From Streptomyces carminius (lineage in GTDB: Bacteria; Actinomycetota; Actinomycetes; Streptomycetales; Streptomycetaceae), in the NCBI RefSeq assembly GCF_002794255.1, contig NZ_PGGW01000069.1:546827-610826 (forward strand): a DNA stretch of 64,000 nucleotides, written 5' to 3'. The position numbers and the translations under genes were made by a program. The notes under the pieces were generated by a model. It searched no databases. It was given only the letters and a program-made list of their open reading frames with translations, and was not told the DNA's origin. Within the stretch, counting starts at the first letter, position 1; every line of letters begins with the position of its first letter. Below are positions 16,172 to 24,829 of this stretch, one piece after another.

Positions 16172-16678
16172 ATGACCGTGACGCAGACGCAGCCCCAGCC
16201 CCAGCCCCGGCGGCCGGACGGCACCCTGGCCGGGATTCCGCCGGATTCCCGGTCGGCCCAGTGCGTGTCGGCTGAGGTGCGGCACCCGCGGCCGGACGGG
16301 CAGGACCGTTACATGATCAGTGAGGTCGCCGCGTTCACCGGGCTGAGCGCCCACACGCTGCGCTGGTACGAGCGGATCGGGCTGCTGCCGGACGTCGACC
16401 GCTCGCACACGGGTCAGCGCCGCTTCACCAATCAGGACCTGGACTGGCTGTCCTTCGTCGGGAAGCTCCGGCTGACCGGCATGCCGGTCGCGGACATGGT
16501 GCGTTACGCCGCGCTGGTGCGGGAGGGCGACCACACCTTCGCCGAACGGCAGGAGCTGCTGCGTGCCGCGCGCGAGGACGTGCGGCGCAGGATCGCCGAA
16601 CTGCAGGAAGCCCTGACGGTCCTCGACTTCAAGATCGACCTCTACGCGGACGCCCGCCGGTCCTCGGAAAGGACCTGA
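16172..16678 (+). CDS. MerR-family transcriptional regulator
   Basis: 168 aa. Winged helix YMISEVAAFTGLSAHTLRWYERIGLL (about residues 47-72, quoted only as a landmark by its ends YMISE and IGLL), wing region RRFTNQDLDWL, and a C-terminal coiled dimerisation helix (RIAELQEALTVLDFKIDLY). The first 45 residues are a Pro/Gln-rich extension. No metal-binding Cys cluster, so this is of the NmlR/AdhR or ligand-type branch rather than a mercury or copper sensor. The ATG lies at the expected transcription start of its own MerR-type promoter; no ribosome site precedes it. Confidence 0.9.
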   Translation: MTVTQTQPQPQPRRPDGTLAGIPPDSRSAQCVSAEVRHPRPDGQDRYMISEVAAFTGLSAHTLRWYERIGLLPDVDRSHTGQRRFTNQDLDWLSFVGKLRLTGMPVADMVRYAALVREGDHTFAERQELLRAAREDVRRRIAELQEALTVLDFKIDLYADARRSSERT

Positions 16679-16750
16679 GACCGGCCCTGCCCGTCCGCGC
16701 GCGCCGACCCCGGGGGACCGCCGTCCGGTGGGCGGCCGCCCACCGCGACG

Positions 16751-17668
16751 TCACAGCTCGGCCAGCAGCTCGGCCTTCTTCGCGCCGAACTCGTCGTCGG
16801 TGAGCAGCCCGGCCTCGTGGAGTTCGCCGAGCTGCCGGATGCGGTCGGCGATGTCGGCGGGAGTGGAGCGGGGCGGGCCGTCCGGAAACGCGGCCGGCCC
16901 GGCGGGGACGGCGGGCGGGGCCGGTTCCCGGGCGGCCGGGTCCGCTCCGGCCGCCCGTACCGCCGCCAGGACCGAGGCGGCCAGCGGCAGCGACTCGTGC
17001 ACCAGCCCGTATCCCAGCCCGAAGACGACGGCCGCCGGATCCTGGTCCGGCTCCAGGGGCTCCCGGCCGGGGCGCGGGCCGTGCTCGTCACGGCGGATCA
17101 GCCGCAGATGGCCGCCCACGACCTCGGGCGAGCGCCATACGACACCCGCCAGCTCGCCGACGCCGAACCGCTGGTCGCCCACCTTCCACTTCGCCGAGGA
17201 CGCCCCGGTCCAGAACCAGCGGAAGGCCACCGTCTCCCCGTCGAAGGAGACCTTGCCGTCGTACGCCTTGAAGTGCAGCGGCGGTGGGGGCGCTGCGACC
17301 AGATGGCGGTCGGCGGGCTCGGCGGCCACCGGACCGAGCGCGGCGCGCAGCTCCTCGGCCAGGGCACTCGCCTGTTTCTCCCGGGCGGCCGGCAGCACCA
17401 GGCGGTAGGGATCGCTGGTCTCCCTGAGCTGCCCGGCGGCCGCCTCCACGAGCGGATCGGCACCCGGCCGCGGTTCGGCGCGCAGCACCACCGTCCCCCG
17501 CCGGGGGCCGGGCGTCAGCCCGACCGAGCTCAGCGCCTCGTACGGAACGCGCCGTTCACCCAGGACGTGGAACAGCTTCGGTGTGCGGATCCCCCGTTCG
17601 AAGCGGATGAGCACGGAGTCGGTGTCGAACTCCCAGGAGGAGTTGGTTCCGGCCAGTACGTCACCCAT
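16751..17668 (-). CDS. DUF4429 / SHOCT domain protein
   Basis: 305 aa. Two DUF4429-type beta domains: residues about 10-90 (FDTDSVLIRFERG, VPYEALSSVGL) and about 130-210 (LHFKAYDGKVSFDGETVAF). A Pro/Ala-rich linker follows, then a C-terminal SHOCT helix pair (IRQLGELHEAGLLTDDEFGAKKAEL). Cytosolic protein of unknown function, common in Streptomyces; the domains resemble PH-like folds. ATG 17668. Confidence 0.82.
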   Translation of the reverse strand: MGDVLAGTNSSWEFDTDSVLIRFERGIRTPKLFHVLGERRVPYEALSSVGLTPGPRRGTVVLRAEPRPGADPLVEAAAGQLRETSDPYRLVLPAAREKQASALAEELRAALGPVAAEPADRHLVAAPPPPLHFKAYDGKVSFDGETVAFRWFWTGASSAKWKVGDQRFGVGELAGVVWRSPEVVGGHLRLIRRDEHGPRPGREPLEPDQDPAAVVFGLGYGLVHESLPLAASVLAAVRAAGADPAAREPAPPAVPAGPAAFPDGPPRSTPADIADRIRQLGELHEAGLLTDDEFGAKKAELLAEL

Positions 17669-17907
17669 GCGGGTTATCGTATGCGGCGGCCGTGCGGCCG
17701 TCCTCCCCGGCGCACTACGCGCGTCACACCGGCCGCGCCCGCCGGTGGGCCCTCACGAGGCCCCGTGCCCGCGGTCGCCGGGGTCACCGCTCCGTCACTC
17801 CGGGGGACGCGCGGAAGCGCTCATCGGCCACGTGGTCCGTCCCGCCTTCCGCCGGGGCGGACCCGTGCGGGCGGGCGGGGCGGTGCGGCGTGCCGTGTCC
17901 GCCCGGG
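17669..17907. other. Intergenic stretch without a recognisable gene
   Basis: Very GC-rich 240 bases between DUF4429 (start) and the TetR stop. Only low-complexity shadow frames are present. It presumably contains the DUF4429 promoter. Confidence 0.3.
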
Positions 17908-18582
17908 TCACGGAGGCGGCGGGGCGCCGGGGGCCGGGCCCCAGCCCTCGGCCAGTGCCGGGCCGAGCATGCTCAGGTAGCCCTGGAAGAGCCTTCTGGC
18001 GCCGTCGACGGTCACATCGTCGCCGGCTGCCCAGCGGCGTCCCGCGAGCTGCATCACTCCCGCGAACGCGGCGACCAGCACATGCGGCCGCGGGTCGTCC
18101 TCCGGATCGACACCGGCCCGTCGGGCGAGCTCGGCGGCGAGCCGGTCGCCCTGCTCGGCGGAGTGACGCAGGTGAACGGCGACCAGGGCCGGGGTCGTCT
18201 CGATGAGCTGCCACATCCGCATGTACAGCTCGATCGGCACGACCTCCTGGATGGCCTCCCTGATGCCGTACCAGGCGTTGCCGAGCGCGTTGCCCAGCAC
18301 CTGTATCGGCGTCTCGTGGAGGGGACGCTCCCCGACGGCGGCGAAGAAGCGCTCCTCGACCATCCGCTGGAGGGCGAAGGCCGCCTCCTCCTTGTTGGCG
18401 AAGTAGCGGAAGAAGGTCCGCTGGGAGACCTCCACGGCGTCGGCGATCTCGTCGACCGTGGTGCGTTCGTACCCCTGGGCGACGAACAACTCGTGGGCCG
18501 TGCGGATCAGCGCGTCCCGGGTGCGCCGCTTCTTGCGTTCACGCAGTCCGGTCACCCCACTCACCCCACTCACCCCGCTCAC
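17908..18582 (-). CDS. TetR-family regulator
   Basis: 224 aa. N-terminal TetR helix-turn-helix: TRDALIRTAHELFVAQGYE ... TTVDEIADAVEVSQRTFFRYF. The C-terminal ligand domain lacks a specific match. A 9-bp tandem repeat at the 5' end encodes SGVSGVSGV and supplies four in-frame GTG codons, each preceded by GGGG or GAGCGG, so the exact start is undetermined; 18582 is the outermost. No obvious target operon lies next to it. Confidence 0.88.
   Translation of the reverse strand: MSGVSGVSGVTGLRERKKRRTRDALIRTAHELFVAQGYERTTVDEIADAVEVSQRTFFRYFANKEEAAFALQRMVEERFFAAVGERPLHETPIQVLGNALGNAWYGIREAIQEVVPIELYMRMWQLIETTPALVAVHLRHSAEQGDRLAAELARRAGVDPEDDPRPHVLVAAFAGVMQLAGRRWAAGDDVTVDGARRLFQGYLSMLGPALAEGWGPAPGAPPPP
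18552..18582. repeat. 9-bp tandem repeat carrying alternative GTG starts
   Basis: Unit tcaccccac repeated 3.4 times at the 5' end of the TetR gene. On the coding strand each unit reads GTG AGT GGG, so each copy is an in-frame start with its own G-rich stretch. Unit changes would alter the N-terminal length by three residues without a frameshift. Confidence 0.6.
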
Positions 18583-18778
18583 CTTCTGCCGACCGCGCCG
18601 GTGCAGGGCACCTTACCCGTCCGGGCAGGTCGTCCGGGGGGAAGCACGCAAGGTGTGGACGACAGAGCGGTTGTGGACAACTCCGTTACCCGTCCTGGTG
18701 AATCGGCCGGGCGGCCCTTGGCGCGTCGGCCGGTCCGCGCCGAAGCTGATCACACGACCGACACGGGGAGTGATCCGC

Positions 18779-19303
18779 ATGCACCGCACACAGGACGACC
18801 GCAGCGCCCGGGCCCACGGAGCCGTCCGGGAAGGCCGGTACGCCCGGCCCACCCGGTACGCACGAGGCTTCCGGGGAGCCCGCACCGGAGCCCGCGCGGT
18901 GGCCCGCACCGCACCGCCGGTGCTCCCGGCGGCCGCCATCCTGCTCCTGGCCCTGCTGGCGGTACTGGCCCTGCTGGCGGCGTCGGCCCCGCGGACCGCC
19001 GCCGCGCCGCCCGGGGCGGTACGGCTGGGGCCGTGCGCGGCCGGGCAGCTGTGCCTGTGGGAGGGAGAGGACTTCCGCGGGCAGCGCCACGCCCGTGAGC
19101 TGGCGGACACCGACATCGAGAGCTGTGTGCCGCTGCCACGCGGCGAGTCCGTCGCCTCGCTCGCCAACCGCACCGGCAGGCCCGTGACGGCCTATCAGAG
19201 CGCGGAGTGCGCCGAGACGGGGGAGTTTGAGACCTACCCGTCCGGCTCCTGGTCCCCCCGGATGCCCTACCGGGCGCGGGCCGTCAAGATCTGGGAGAAC
19301 TGA
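18779..19303 (+). CDS. Secreted peptidase-inhibitor family I36 protein
   Basis: 174 aa. Long Arg-rich N-terminus, then a hydrophobic segment (AAAILLLALLAVLALLAAS) as a signal peptide or anchor. A crystallin-like I36 module follows with CAAGQLCLWEGEDFRGQ, SIAS-type SVASLANRTGRPV and C-terminal YRARAVKIW. Four Cys are placed as two likely disulfides. I36 members such as SMPI inhibit metalloproteases; inhibition here is inference. ATG 18779 chosen because GGGGAG lies eight bases upstream. Its 3' end overlaps the convergent K+ channel gene by 20 bases. Confidence 0.8.
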   Translation: MHRTQDDRSARAHGAVREGRYARPTRYARGFRGARTGARAVARTAPPVLPAAAILLLALLAVLALLAASAPRTAAAPPGAVRLGPCAAGQLCLWEGEDFRGQRHARELADTDIESCVPLPRGESVASLANRTGRPVTAYQSAECAETGEFETYPSGSWSPRMPYRARAVKIWEN

Positions 19304-20090
19304 GGTGCCCGGCCGTGCCGGAGGCGGGGCCGGCACCGGGATCACCCGGGGCCGCCCGTCCCTCCCGCAACTCCGCGACCTCCGTCCGCAGCGCCCGCAC
19401 CTCGGCCGTGAGCGCCTCGAGCGCCGCCGTCTGCCGTTGCTCGACAGCGTCCTCCTCGTCGAACCGCGCGATGAACCAGGCGGCGATGTTCGCGGTGACC
19501 ACACCGAGCAGGGCGATCCCCGAGAGCATCAGCCCGACGGCCAGCAGCCGGCCCACACCGGTGGTCGGCGCCAGATCGCCGTAACCGACCGTGGTCATGG
19601 TGGTGAAGGACCACCACACCGCGTCACCGAGCGTCGCGATGTTCCCCTCCGGGGCGTCCCGCTCCACCTCCAGCACGGCCAGCGAACCGAACACCAGCAG
19701 TCCCGCGCAGGACCCGGCCACATAGGTGGTCACCCGTACCCGGGAGGCCAGCCGCGCCCGCTGTCCCACCAGCAGCAGGGCGGACACCAGCCGCAGCAGT
19801 CGCAGCGGCTGGAGCAGGGGGAGGAGCACGGCGAGCAGCGCGAGCGGTTGCCTGCGGACGAACCTCCACCGCCGGGGGCTCAGCCAGAGGCGTACCGCGT
19901 AGTCCACGGCGAAGACGGCCCAGACACCCCACTCCACGGCCCGGCACGCGTCCTTGATCCACGGGGCGACATCCGGGCGCACGATCGGCACGGCATAGGC
20001 GACGGCGAAGAGCACCGACAGCAGCAGCAGTGGTCCTTGTGTATGTCGCTCCCAGCGTTCCCGGGCCTGTATGTCCGCCATGCCCGGCAT
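19284..20090 (-). CDS. Voltage-gated-type potassium channel
   Basis: 268 aa. Hydrophobic segments and a basic S4-like region (LQPLRLLRLVSALLLVGQRARLASR), then the selectivity filter TTMTTVGYGDLAPTT followed by the last inner helix (LLAVGLMLSGIALLGVVTANIAAWF). The C-terminal 70 residues form a heptad-like coiled coil (ALEALTAEVRALRTEVAELREG), likely for tetramer assembly. Inner-membrane K+ channel. The TGA lies 20 bases inside the convergent I36 gene. Confidence 0.9.
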   Translation of the reverse strand: MPGMADIQARERWERHTQGPLLLLSVLFAVAYAVPIVRPDVAPWIKDACRAVEWGVWAVFAVDYAVRLWLSPRRWRFVRRQPLALLAVLLPLLQPLRLLRLVSALLLVGQRARLASRVRVTTYVAGSCAGLLVFGSLAVLEVERDAPEGNIATLGDAVWWSFTTMTTVGYGDLAPTTGVGRLLAVGLMLSGIALLGVVTANIAAWFIARFDEEDAVEQRQTAALEALTAEVRALRTEVAELREGRAAPGDPGAGPASGTAGHLSSPRS

Positions 20091-20150
20091 CGTACGGGGG
20101 ACTCGGGGTATCCGGAGTCACAGCCCGACTCGACGAGCCCGGGAGGGAAG

Positions 20151-20444
20151 ATGACGGGCACGCGGTACTTCGAAGGCAAGAAGCGCGGCGGTGCGGACCT
20201 CAGCGGTGACGAACGCTCGACGTTCGGGATCATCGGTCTGGTCTGCGCGGTCGCCGGATTCTTCGTGATGGGTTTCGTCCTCGGCCCCATCGCGATGATC
20301 TGCGGCTGGCTCGCCATGGGCCGCCGCTGGATCGGGGCCCGGTCCAAGCCGGCCATGGTGGCCATCGTCCTGGGTGCGATCGACACCGTGCTCGCCCTGG
20401 TGTGGCTGGCCACCGCACCCGCTTCGTGGGGGCTGTGGCCCTGA
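20151..20444 (+). CDS. Small DUF4190-type membrane protein
   Basis: 97 aa with two transmembrane helices (FGIIGLVCAVAGFFVMGFVLG and MVAIVLGAIDTVLALVWLA regions, given as landmarks) separated by a basic loop. It resembles the DUF4190 family of two-helix proteins. ATG 20151 with GGGAGGGAAG immediately upstream. Function unknown. Confidence 0.75.
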   Translation: MTGTRYFEGKKRGGADLSGDERSTFGIIGLVCAVAGFFVMGFVLGPIAMICGWLAMGRRWIGARSKPAMVAIVLGAIDTVLALVWLATAPASWGLWP

Positions 20445-20472
20445 CCGTGGGCCGGTCCGGACCGGCCCACGG
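20445..20472. terminator. 28-bp perfect palindrome between DUF4190 and aceE
   Basis: CCGTGGGCCGGTCC followed directly by its complement, starting at the base after the DUF4190 stop. Convergent with aceE, so likely a bidirectional terminator. Confidence 0.7.
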
Positions 20473-20559
20473 GGCCGGCCGGTGCCGGCGGCGGCCGAGG
20501 ACGGCCGGGGCGGGGCGGGCATCTCCCCGCCCCGCCCCGGCCCGTCGTCCCGGGGTCCG

Positions 20560-23292
20560 TCAGGCGTCGCCGCCCGCGGAACCCGGGTCGGCGGCGGACA
20601 CGTCGAGCAGCCGGTAGCGGTCGATGGCCTGCTTCAGCGCGGAGCGGTCCACCTTCCCCTCCCCGGCCAGCTCGGTGAGCACGCCCAGGACGATCGACTC
20701 GGCGTCGATGTGGAAGTAGCGCCGGGCGGCGCCGCGGGTGTCGGCGAAGCCGAAGCCGTCCGTGCCCAGCGACTGGTACCGGTTCGGCACCCAGCGGGCG
20801 ATCTGGTCCGGCACCGAGCGCATCCAGTCCGAGACGGCCAGCACCGGGCCCTCGGTGCCCTGGAGCTTGCGGGTCACATACGGCACGCGCTGCTCCTCCT
20901 CCGGGCGGAGCAGGTTGTGCTTCTCGGCCTCGACGGCCTCCCGGCGCAGCTCGTTCCAGGAGGTGGCCGACCAGACGTCCGCCCGGACGTCCCACTCCTC
21001 GGCGAGGATGCGCTGGGCGTCCAGGGCCCAGGGCAGCGCCACACCGGAGGCGAGGACCTGGGCCGGGATCGACCCCGCCTCACCCTCCCGGTAGCGGTAC
21101 AGACCCTTGACGATGCCCTCGGCGTCCACGTTCTCGGGCTCGGCGGGCTGCCTGATCGGCTCGTTGTAGACGGTCAGGTAGTAGAAGACGTCCTCGGCGT
21201 TCTCGCCGTACATCCGGCGCAGGCCGTCCCGCACGATGTGGGCGATCTCGAAGCCGAAGGCCGGGTCGTAGGAGACGCAGGCCGGGTTGGTCGAGGCCAG
21301 CAGCTGGGAGTGACCGTCCGCGTGCTGCAGCCCCTCGCCCGTCAGCGTGGTGCGGCCGGCGGTGGCGCCGAGGACGAAGCCGCGCGCGAGCTGGTCGGCC
21401 ATCTGCCAGAACTGGTCGCCGGTCCGCTGGAAGCCGAACATCGAGTAGAAGACGTAGACCGGGATCAGCGGCTCGCCGTGGGTGGCGTAGGCCGATCCCG
21501 CGGCGATCAGTGAGGCCGTGCAGCCGGCCTCGGAGATGCCGTCGTGCAGCATCTGGCCGTTCGGGGCCTCCTTGTACGCCAGCAGCAGCTCGCGGTCCAC
21601 CGACTCGTAGGTCTGGCCCAGCGGGTTGTAGATCTTGGCCGAGGGAAAGAACGAGTCCATGCCGAAGGTGCGGTACTCGTCGGGCGCGATCAGCACGAAC
21701 CGCCTGCCGATCTCCTTGTCCCGCATCAGGTCCTTCAGCAGCCGCACGAAGGCCATCGTCGTGGCCACCTGCTGCTGGCCGGAGCCCTTCTTCACCGTGG
21801 CGTAGGTCTTGTCGCCCGGCAGCACCAGCGGCTTGGCGCGGACCACGCGGGTGGGCACGTAGCCGTCCAGCTCCCGCCGCCGGTCGTGCATGTACTGGAT
21901 CTCCTCGGAGTCCCGCCCCGGGTGGTAGTACGGGGGTACGCCGGACTCCAGGTCCTTGTCGGAGATCGGCAGGTGCAGCCGGTCGCGGAAGCGCTTGAGG
22001 TCCTCGACCGTCAGCTTCTTCATCTGGTGGGTGGCGTTGCGGCCCTCGAAGTTCGGCCCCAGCGTCCAGCCCTTGACCGTCTGGGCCAGGATCACCGTCG
22101 GCTGGCCCTTGTGTTCCCGGGCCGCCTTGTAGGCCGCGTACACCTTGCGGTGGTCGTGGCCGCCGCGGCCCAGGTGCAGGATCTGCTCGTCGGTCATGTC
22201 CTCGACCATCCGGCGCAGCCGGTGGTCGCCACCGAAGAAGTGCTCGCGGATGTACGCGCCGGTCTCGGTGGCGTACGTCTGGAACTGGCCGTCGGGGGTG
22301 GTGTTCAGCTTGTTGACCAGCACACCGTCGCGGTCCTGTGCCAGCAGCGGGTCCCAGGAGCGGTCCCAGACCAGCTTGATCACGTTCCAGCCGGCGCCGC
22401 GGAAGTACGACTCCAGCTCCTGGATGATCTTGCCGTTGCCGCGTACCGGGCCGTCGAGCCGCTGGAGGTTGCAGTTGACGACGAAGGTCAGGTTGTCCAG
22501 GCCCTCCCGGGCGGCGATGGAGAGCTGGCCGAGTGACTCCGGCTCGTCCATCTCGCCGTCGCCGAGGAACGCCCACACGTGGCTCCTGGAGGTGTCGGCG
22601 ATGCCGCGCGCCTCCATGTAGCGGTTCATCCGGGCCTGGTAGATCGCGCTGATGGGGCCCAGGCCCATGGAGACCGTCGGGAACTCCCAGAAGTCCGGCA
22701 TCGACCGCGGGTGCGGGTAGCTGGACAGCCCCTCGGGGTGCTTCGACTTCTCCTGGCGGAACCCGTCGAGCTGGGGCTCGGTGAGCCGGTCGAGCAGGAA
22801 GGCGCGGGCGTAGATGCCCGGGGAGGCGTGCCCCTGGAAGAAGACCTGGTCACCGCCGTCACCGGCGTCCTTGCCGCGGAAGAAGTGGTTGAAGCCCACG
22901 TCGTACAGCGAGGCGGAGGAGGCGAAGGTGGCGATGTGGCCGCCCACCCCGATGCCCGGCCGCTGCGCCCGGGACACCATCACGGCCGCGTTCCAGCGGG
23001 TCGCGTTGAGGATCCTGCGCTCGATCTCCTCGTTGCCGGGGAAGAACGGCTCGTCCTTGGTGGCGATGGTGTTGACGTAATCCGTGCTGCGCATCTCGGG
23101 CACGGCCACCCGCTTCTCGCGGGCGCGCTCGATGAGGCGGAGCATCAGGTAGCGGGCACGTTCCCGGCCCCGCTCGTCGACGGCCGCGTCGAGCGAGTCG
23201 AGCCACTCCCCGGTCTCTTCGGGATCGAAGTCCGGGACCTGGCTGGGAAGGCCACCAATGATGATCGGGTTGCGATCGGATCCGGAAGCCAC
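20560..23292 (-). CDS. aceE: Pyruvate dehydrogenase E1 component (homodimeric AceE type)
   Basis: 910 aa, full length. It decarboxylates pyruvate with thiamine diphosphate and passes acetyl groups to the E2 lipoyl domain, feeding acetyl-CoA to the TCA cycle and fatty-acid synthesis. ThDP/Mg2+ motif GDGEMDEPES (244-253) ... NCNLQRLDGPVRGN (273-286); the N-terminal NPIIIGGLPSQVPDFDP is typical of actinobacterial AceE. GTG 23292 with AAGGAA six bases upstream. Monocistronic; DUF3052 is divergent. Confidence 0.97.
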   Translation of the reverse strand: MASGSDRNPIIIGGLPSQVPDFDPEETGEWLDSLDAAVDERGRERARYLMLRLIERAREKRVAVPEMRSTDYVNTIATKDEPFFPGNEEIERRILNATRWNAAVMVSRAQRPGIGVGGHIATFASSASLYDVGFNHFFRGKDAGDGGDQVFFQGHASPGIYARAFLLDRLTEPQLDGFRQEKSKHPEGLSSYPHPRSMPDFWEFPTVSMGLGPISAIYQARMNRYMEARGIADTSRSHVWAFLGDGEMDEPESLGQLSIAAREGLDNLTFVVNCNLQRLDGPVRGNGKIIQELESYFRGAGWNVIKLVWDRSWDPLLAQDRDGVLVNKLNTTPDGQFQTYATETGAYIREHFFGGDHRLRRMVEDMTDEQILHLGRGGHDHRKVYAAYKAAREHKGQPTVILAQTVKGWTLGPNFEGRNATHQMKKLTVEDLKRFRDRLHLPISDKDLESGVPPYYHPGRDSEEIQYMHDRRRELDGYVPTRVVRAKPLVLPGDKTYATVKKGSGQQQVATTMAFVRLLKDLMRDKEIGRRFVLIAPDEYRTFGMDSFFPSAKIYNPLGQTYESVDRELLLAYKEAPNGQMLHDGISEAGCTASLIAAGSAYATHGEPLIPVYVFYSMFGFQRTGDQFWQMADQLARGFVLGATAGRTTLTGEGLQHADGHSQLLASTNPACVSYDPAFGFEIAHIVRDGLRRMYGENAEDVFYYLTVYNEPIRQPAEPENVDAEGIVKGLYRYREGEAGSIPAQVLASGVALPWALDAQRILAEEWDVRADVWSATSWNELRREAVEAEKHNLLRPEEEQRVPYVTRKLQGTEGPVLAVSDWMRSVPDQIARWVPNRYQSLGTDGFGFADTRGAARRYFHIDAESIVLGVLTELAGEGKVDRSALKQAIDRYRLLDVSAADPGSAGGDA

Positions 23293-23711
23293 GCTGTTCC
23301 TTCGCTGTTAGGTCTTGCTCTGTCGGGGTGTCGCGCCGTCTCCCATCGTGTACCGCAGGGGCGGATACGTCATCTCTACCGAGGGGTAACACCACTCCGT
23401 GAGATGTCCGGGTGCCCGGGCCGGCGCGGCCGGGGTGTTGGCCGGCCGAACGGCAACCCTACGCCTGTCGCGCCCGTGATCCGGGTACGGCCGTTCGACC
23501 CCGTCATACCCGGCATCCAATGGGGCAAAATAGGCATACAGTTGTGTCACGCGCCACGCCGGTTGAGGCGGTGTGCGGCGACAAGTCAACGTTTGGGCGG
23601 GATCAGCGGCGGGGTACTTGCGCGATCGGTCCCGCACGTGTGGACTACGCCCAATGCTTCGCGCGTATGCGCGGGCACCGGACTTTCTCGAAAGATGACA
23701 GGAGGCAATCC
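23293..23711. promoter_or_regulatory. Divergent promoter region aceE / DUF3052
   Basis: About 420 bases between two divergently read genes. It includes AT-richer patches such as the stretch around 23,520-23,550 (ggcaaaataggcatacag) that probably hold promoters. No strong inverted repeat was found. Overlapping open frames are without family resemblance. Confidence 0.45.
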
Positions 23712-24152
23712 GTGAGCGCGACCGCGGACCACGCGGAGGAGCGGACCAACCCTGCCGCAAGGCTGGGTTTCCAGCCCGGGCAGGTGGTCCAGGAGCTCGG
23801 CTACGACGAGGACGCCGAGCAGGCACTCCGTGAGGGAATCGAGGCCATCACGGGCCAGGAGCTCGTCGGCGACGACTACGACGACATGGCCGACGCCGTG
23901 GTCCTGTGGTTCCGCGAGGAGGACGGGGACCTGACGGACGCGCTGGTGGACGCCATCACGTTGATCGAGGACGGTGCCCCGGTCTGGCTGATGACCCCCA
24001 AGACCGGACGGCCCGGGTACGTCGAGCCGAGTGACATCGGCGAGGCGGCCCAGACCGCGGGCCTGGCCCAGACCAGCACCGTCAACGCGGGCAAGGACTG
24101 GACCGGCAGCCGGCTGGTCACCCCCAAGGCCGCCCGCACCGGCAAACGCTGA
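23712..24152 (+). CDS. DUF3052 family protein
   Basis: 146 aa acidic cytosolic protein. Typical segments: AARLGFQPGQVVQELGYDEDAE, WFREEDGDLTDALVDA and APVWLMTPKTGRPGYVEPSDI. GTG 23712 with AGGAGG and a 6-base spacing. It lies divergently upstream of aceE in Streptomyces genomes; a small conserved actinobacterial family with no established function. Followed by a very strong hairpin. Confidence 0.88.
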   Translation: MSATADHAEERTNPAARLGFQPGQVVQELGYDEDAEQALREGIEAITGQELVGDDYDDMADAVVLWFREEDGDLTDALVDAITLIEDGAPVWLMTPKTGRPGYVEPSDIGEAAQTAGLAQTSTVNAGKDWTGSRLVTPKAARTGKR

Positions 24153-24174
24153 TCACCGCGGCCTCGTGAGCCGC

Positions 24175-24210
24175 CGGGCCCCCGTACGGCACCTGCCGTA
24201 CGGGGGCCCG
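24175..24210 (+). terminator. Strong hairpin terminator after DUF3052
   Basis: 17-bp perfect stem with a 2-base loop; the inner arm reads GGGCCCCCGTACGGCA. It lies 22 bases past the DUF3052 stop. Confidence 0.85.
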
Positions 24211-24259
24211 ATGCGTGGGGGTGCGTAGGGTGGGGGACGGACTTCCAGTGAGGGGGCAC

Positions 24260-24724
24260 ATGTCCATGGCGATCGAGGCGGGCGTCCGGGCTCCGGGGTT
24301 CGAGCTGCGCAACCAGCACGGTGAGACCGTGCGGCTGGCGGACTTCGAGGGCCGGCGGAACGTCCTGCTGCTCTTCTACCCCTACGCCTTCACCGGGGTG
24401 TGCACCGGCGAGCTGCGGGCCCTGCGCGACGAGCTGCCCCGCTTCGTCAACGACGACGTCCAGCTGCTGGCCGTCTCGTGCGACTCCCTGTTCTCGCTGC
24501 GGGTCTTCGCCGAGCAGGAGGGGATCGGCTTCCCGCTGCTGTCGGACTTCTGGCCCCACGGCGAGACCGCGCGGGCGTACGGCGTCCTCGACGAGGAGAA
24601 GGGCTGCCCGCTGCGCGGCACCTTCCTCATCGACCGGGCGGGAGTGGTGCGCTGGACGGTGGTCAGCGCGATGTCCGACGCGCGGGACCCGGGCGAGTAC
24701 GCGAAGGCACTGGAAAGCCTGTGA
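24260..24724 (+). CDS. AhpE-type peroxiredoxin
   Basis: 154 aa thioredoxin-fold peroxidase. Peroxidatic Cys48 is in FYPYAFTGVCTGEL, and the conserved Arg lies in GCPLRGTFLID. No resolving-Cys motif of the typical 2-Cys class, so it is of the AhpE/1-Cys group that reduces peroxides with mycothiol or mycoredoxin (family knowledge). ATG 24260 with AGGGGG four bases upstream; a second ATG two codons on is possible. Immediately upstream of the terD genes, which fits an oxidative or envelope stress region. Confidence 0.9.
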   Translation: MSMAIEAGVRAPGFELRNQHGETVRLADFEGRRNVLLLFYPYAFTGVCTGELRALRDELPRFVNDDVQLLAVSCDSLFSLRVFAEQEGIGFPLLSDFWPHGETARAYGVLDEEKGCPLRGTFLIDRAGVVRWTVVSAMSDARDPGEYAKALESL

Positions 24725-24829
24725 GAACCCTGCCGGGGCAGGGAACCGATCACTAGGATCGACTCGTTCTTTACCGACATCCGACGATACGGGGCACACG
24801 GTGCTCCTTACGAACAACCGGGAGGACTC

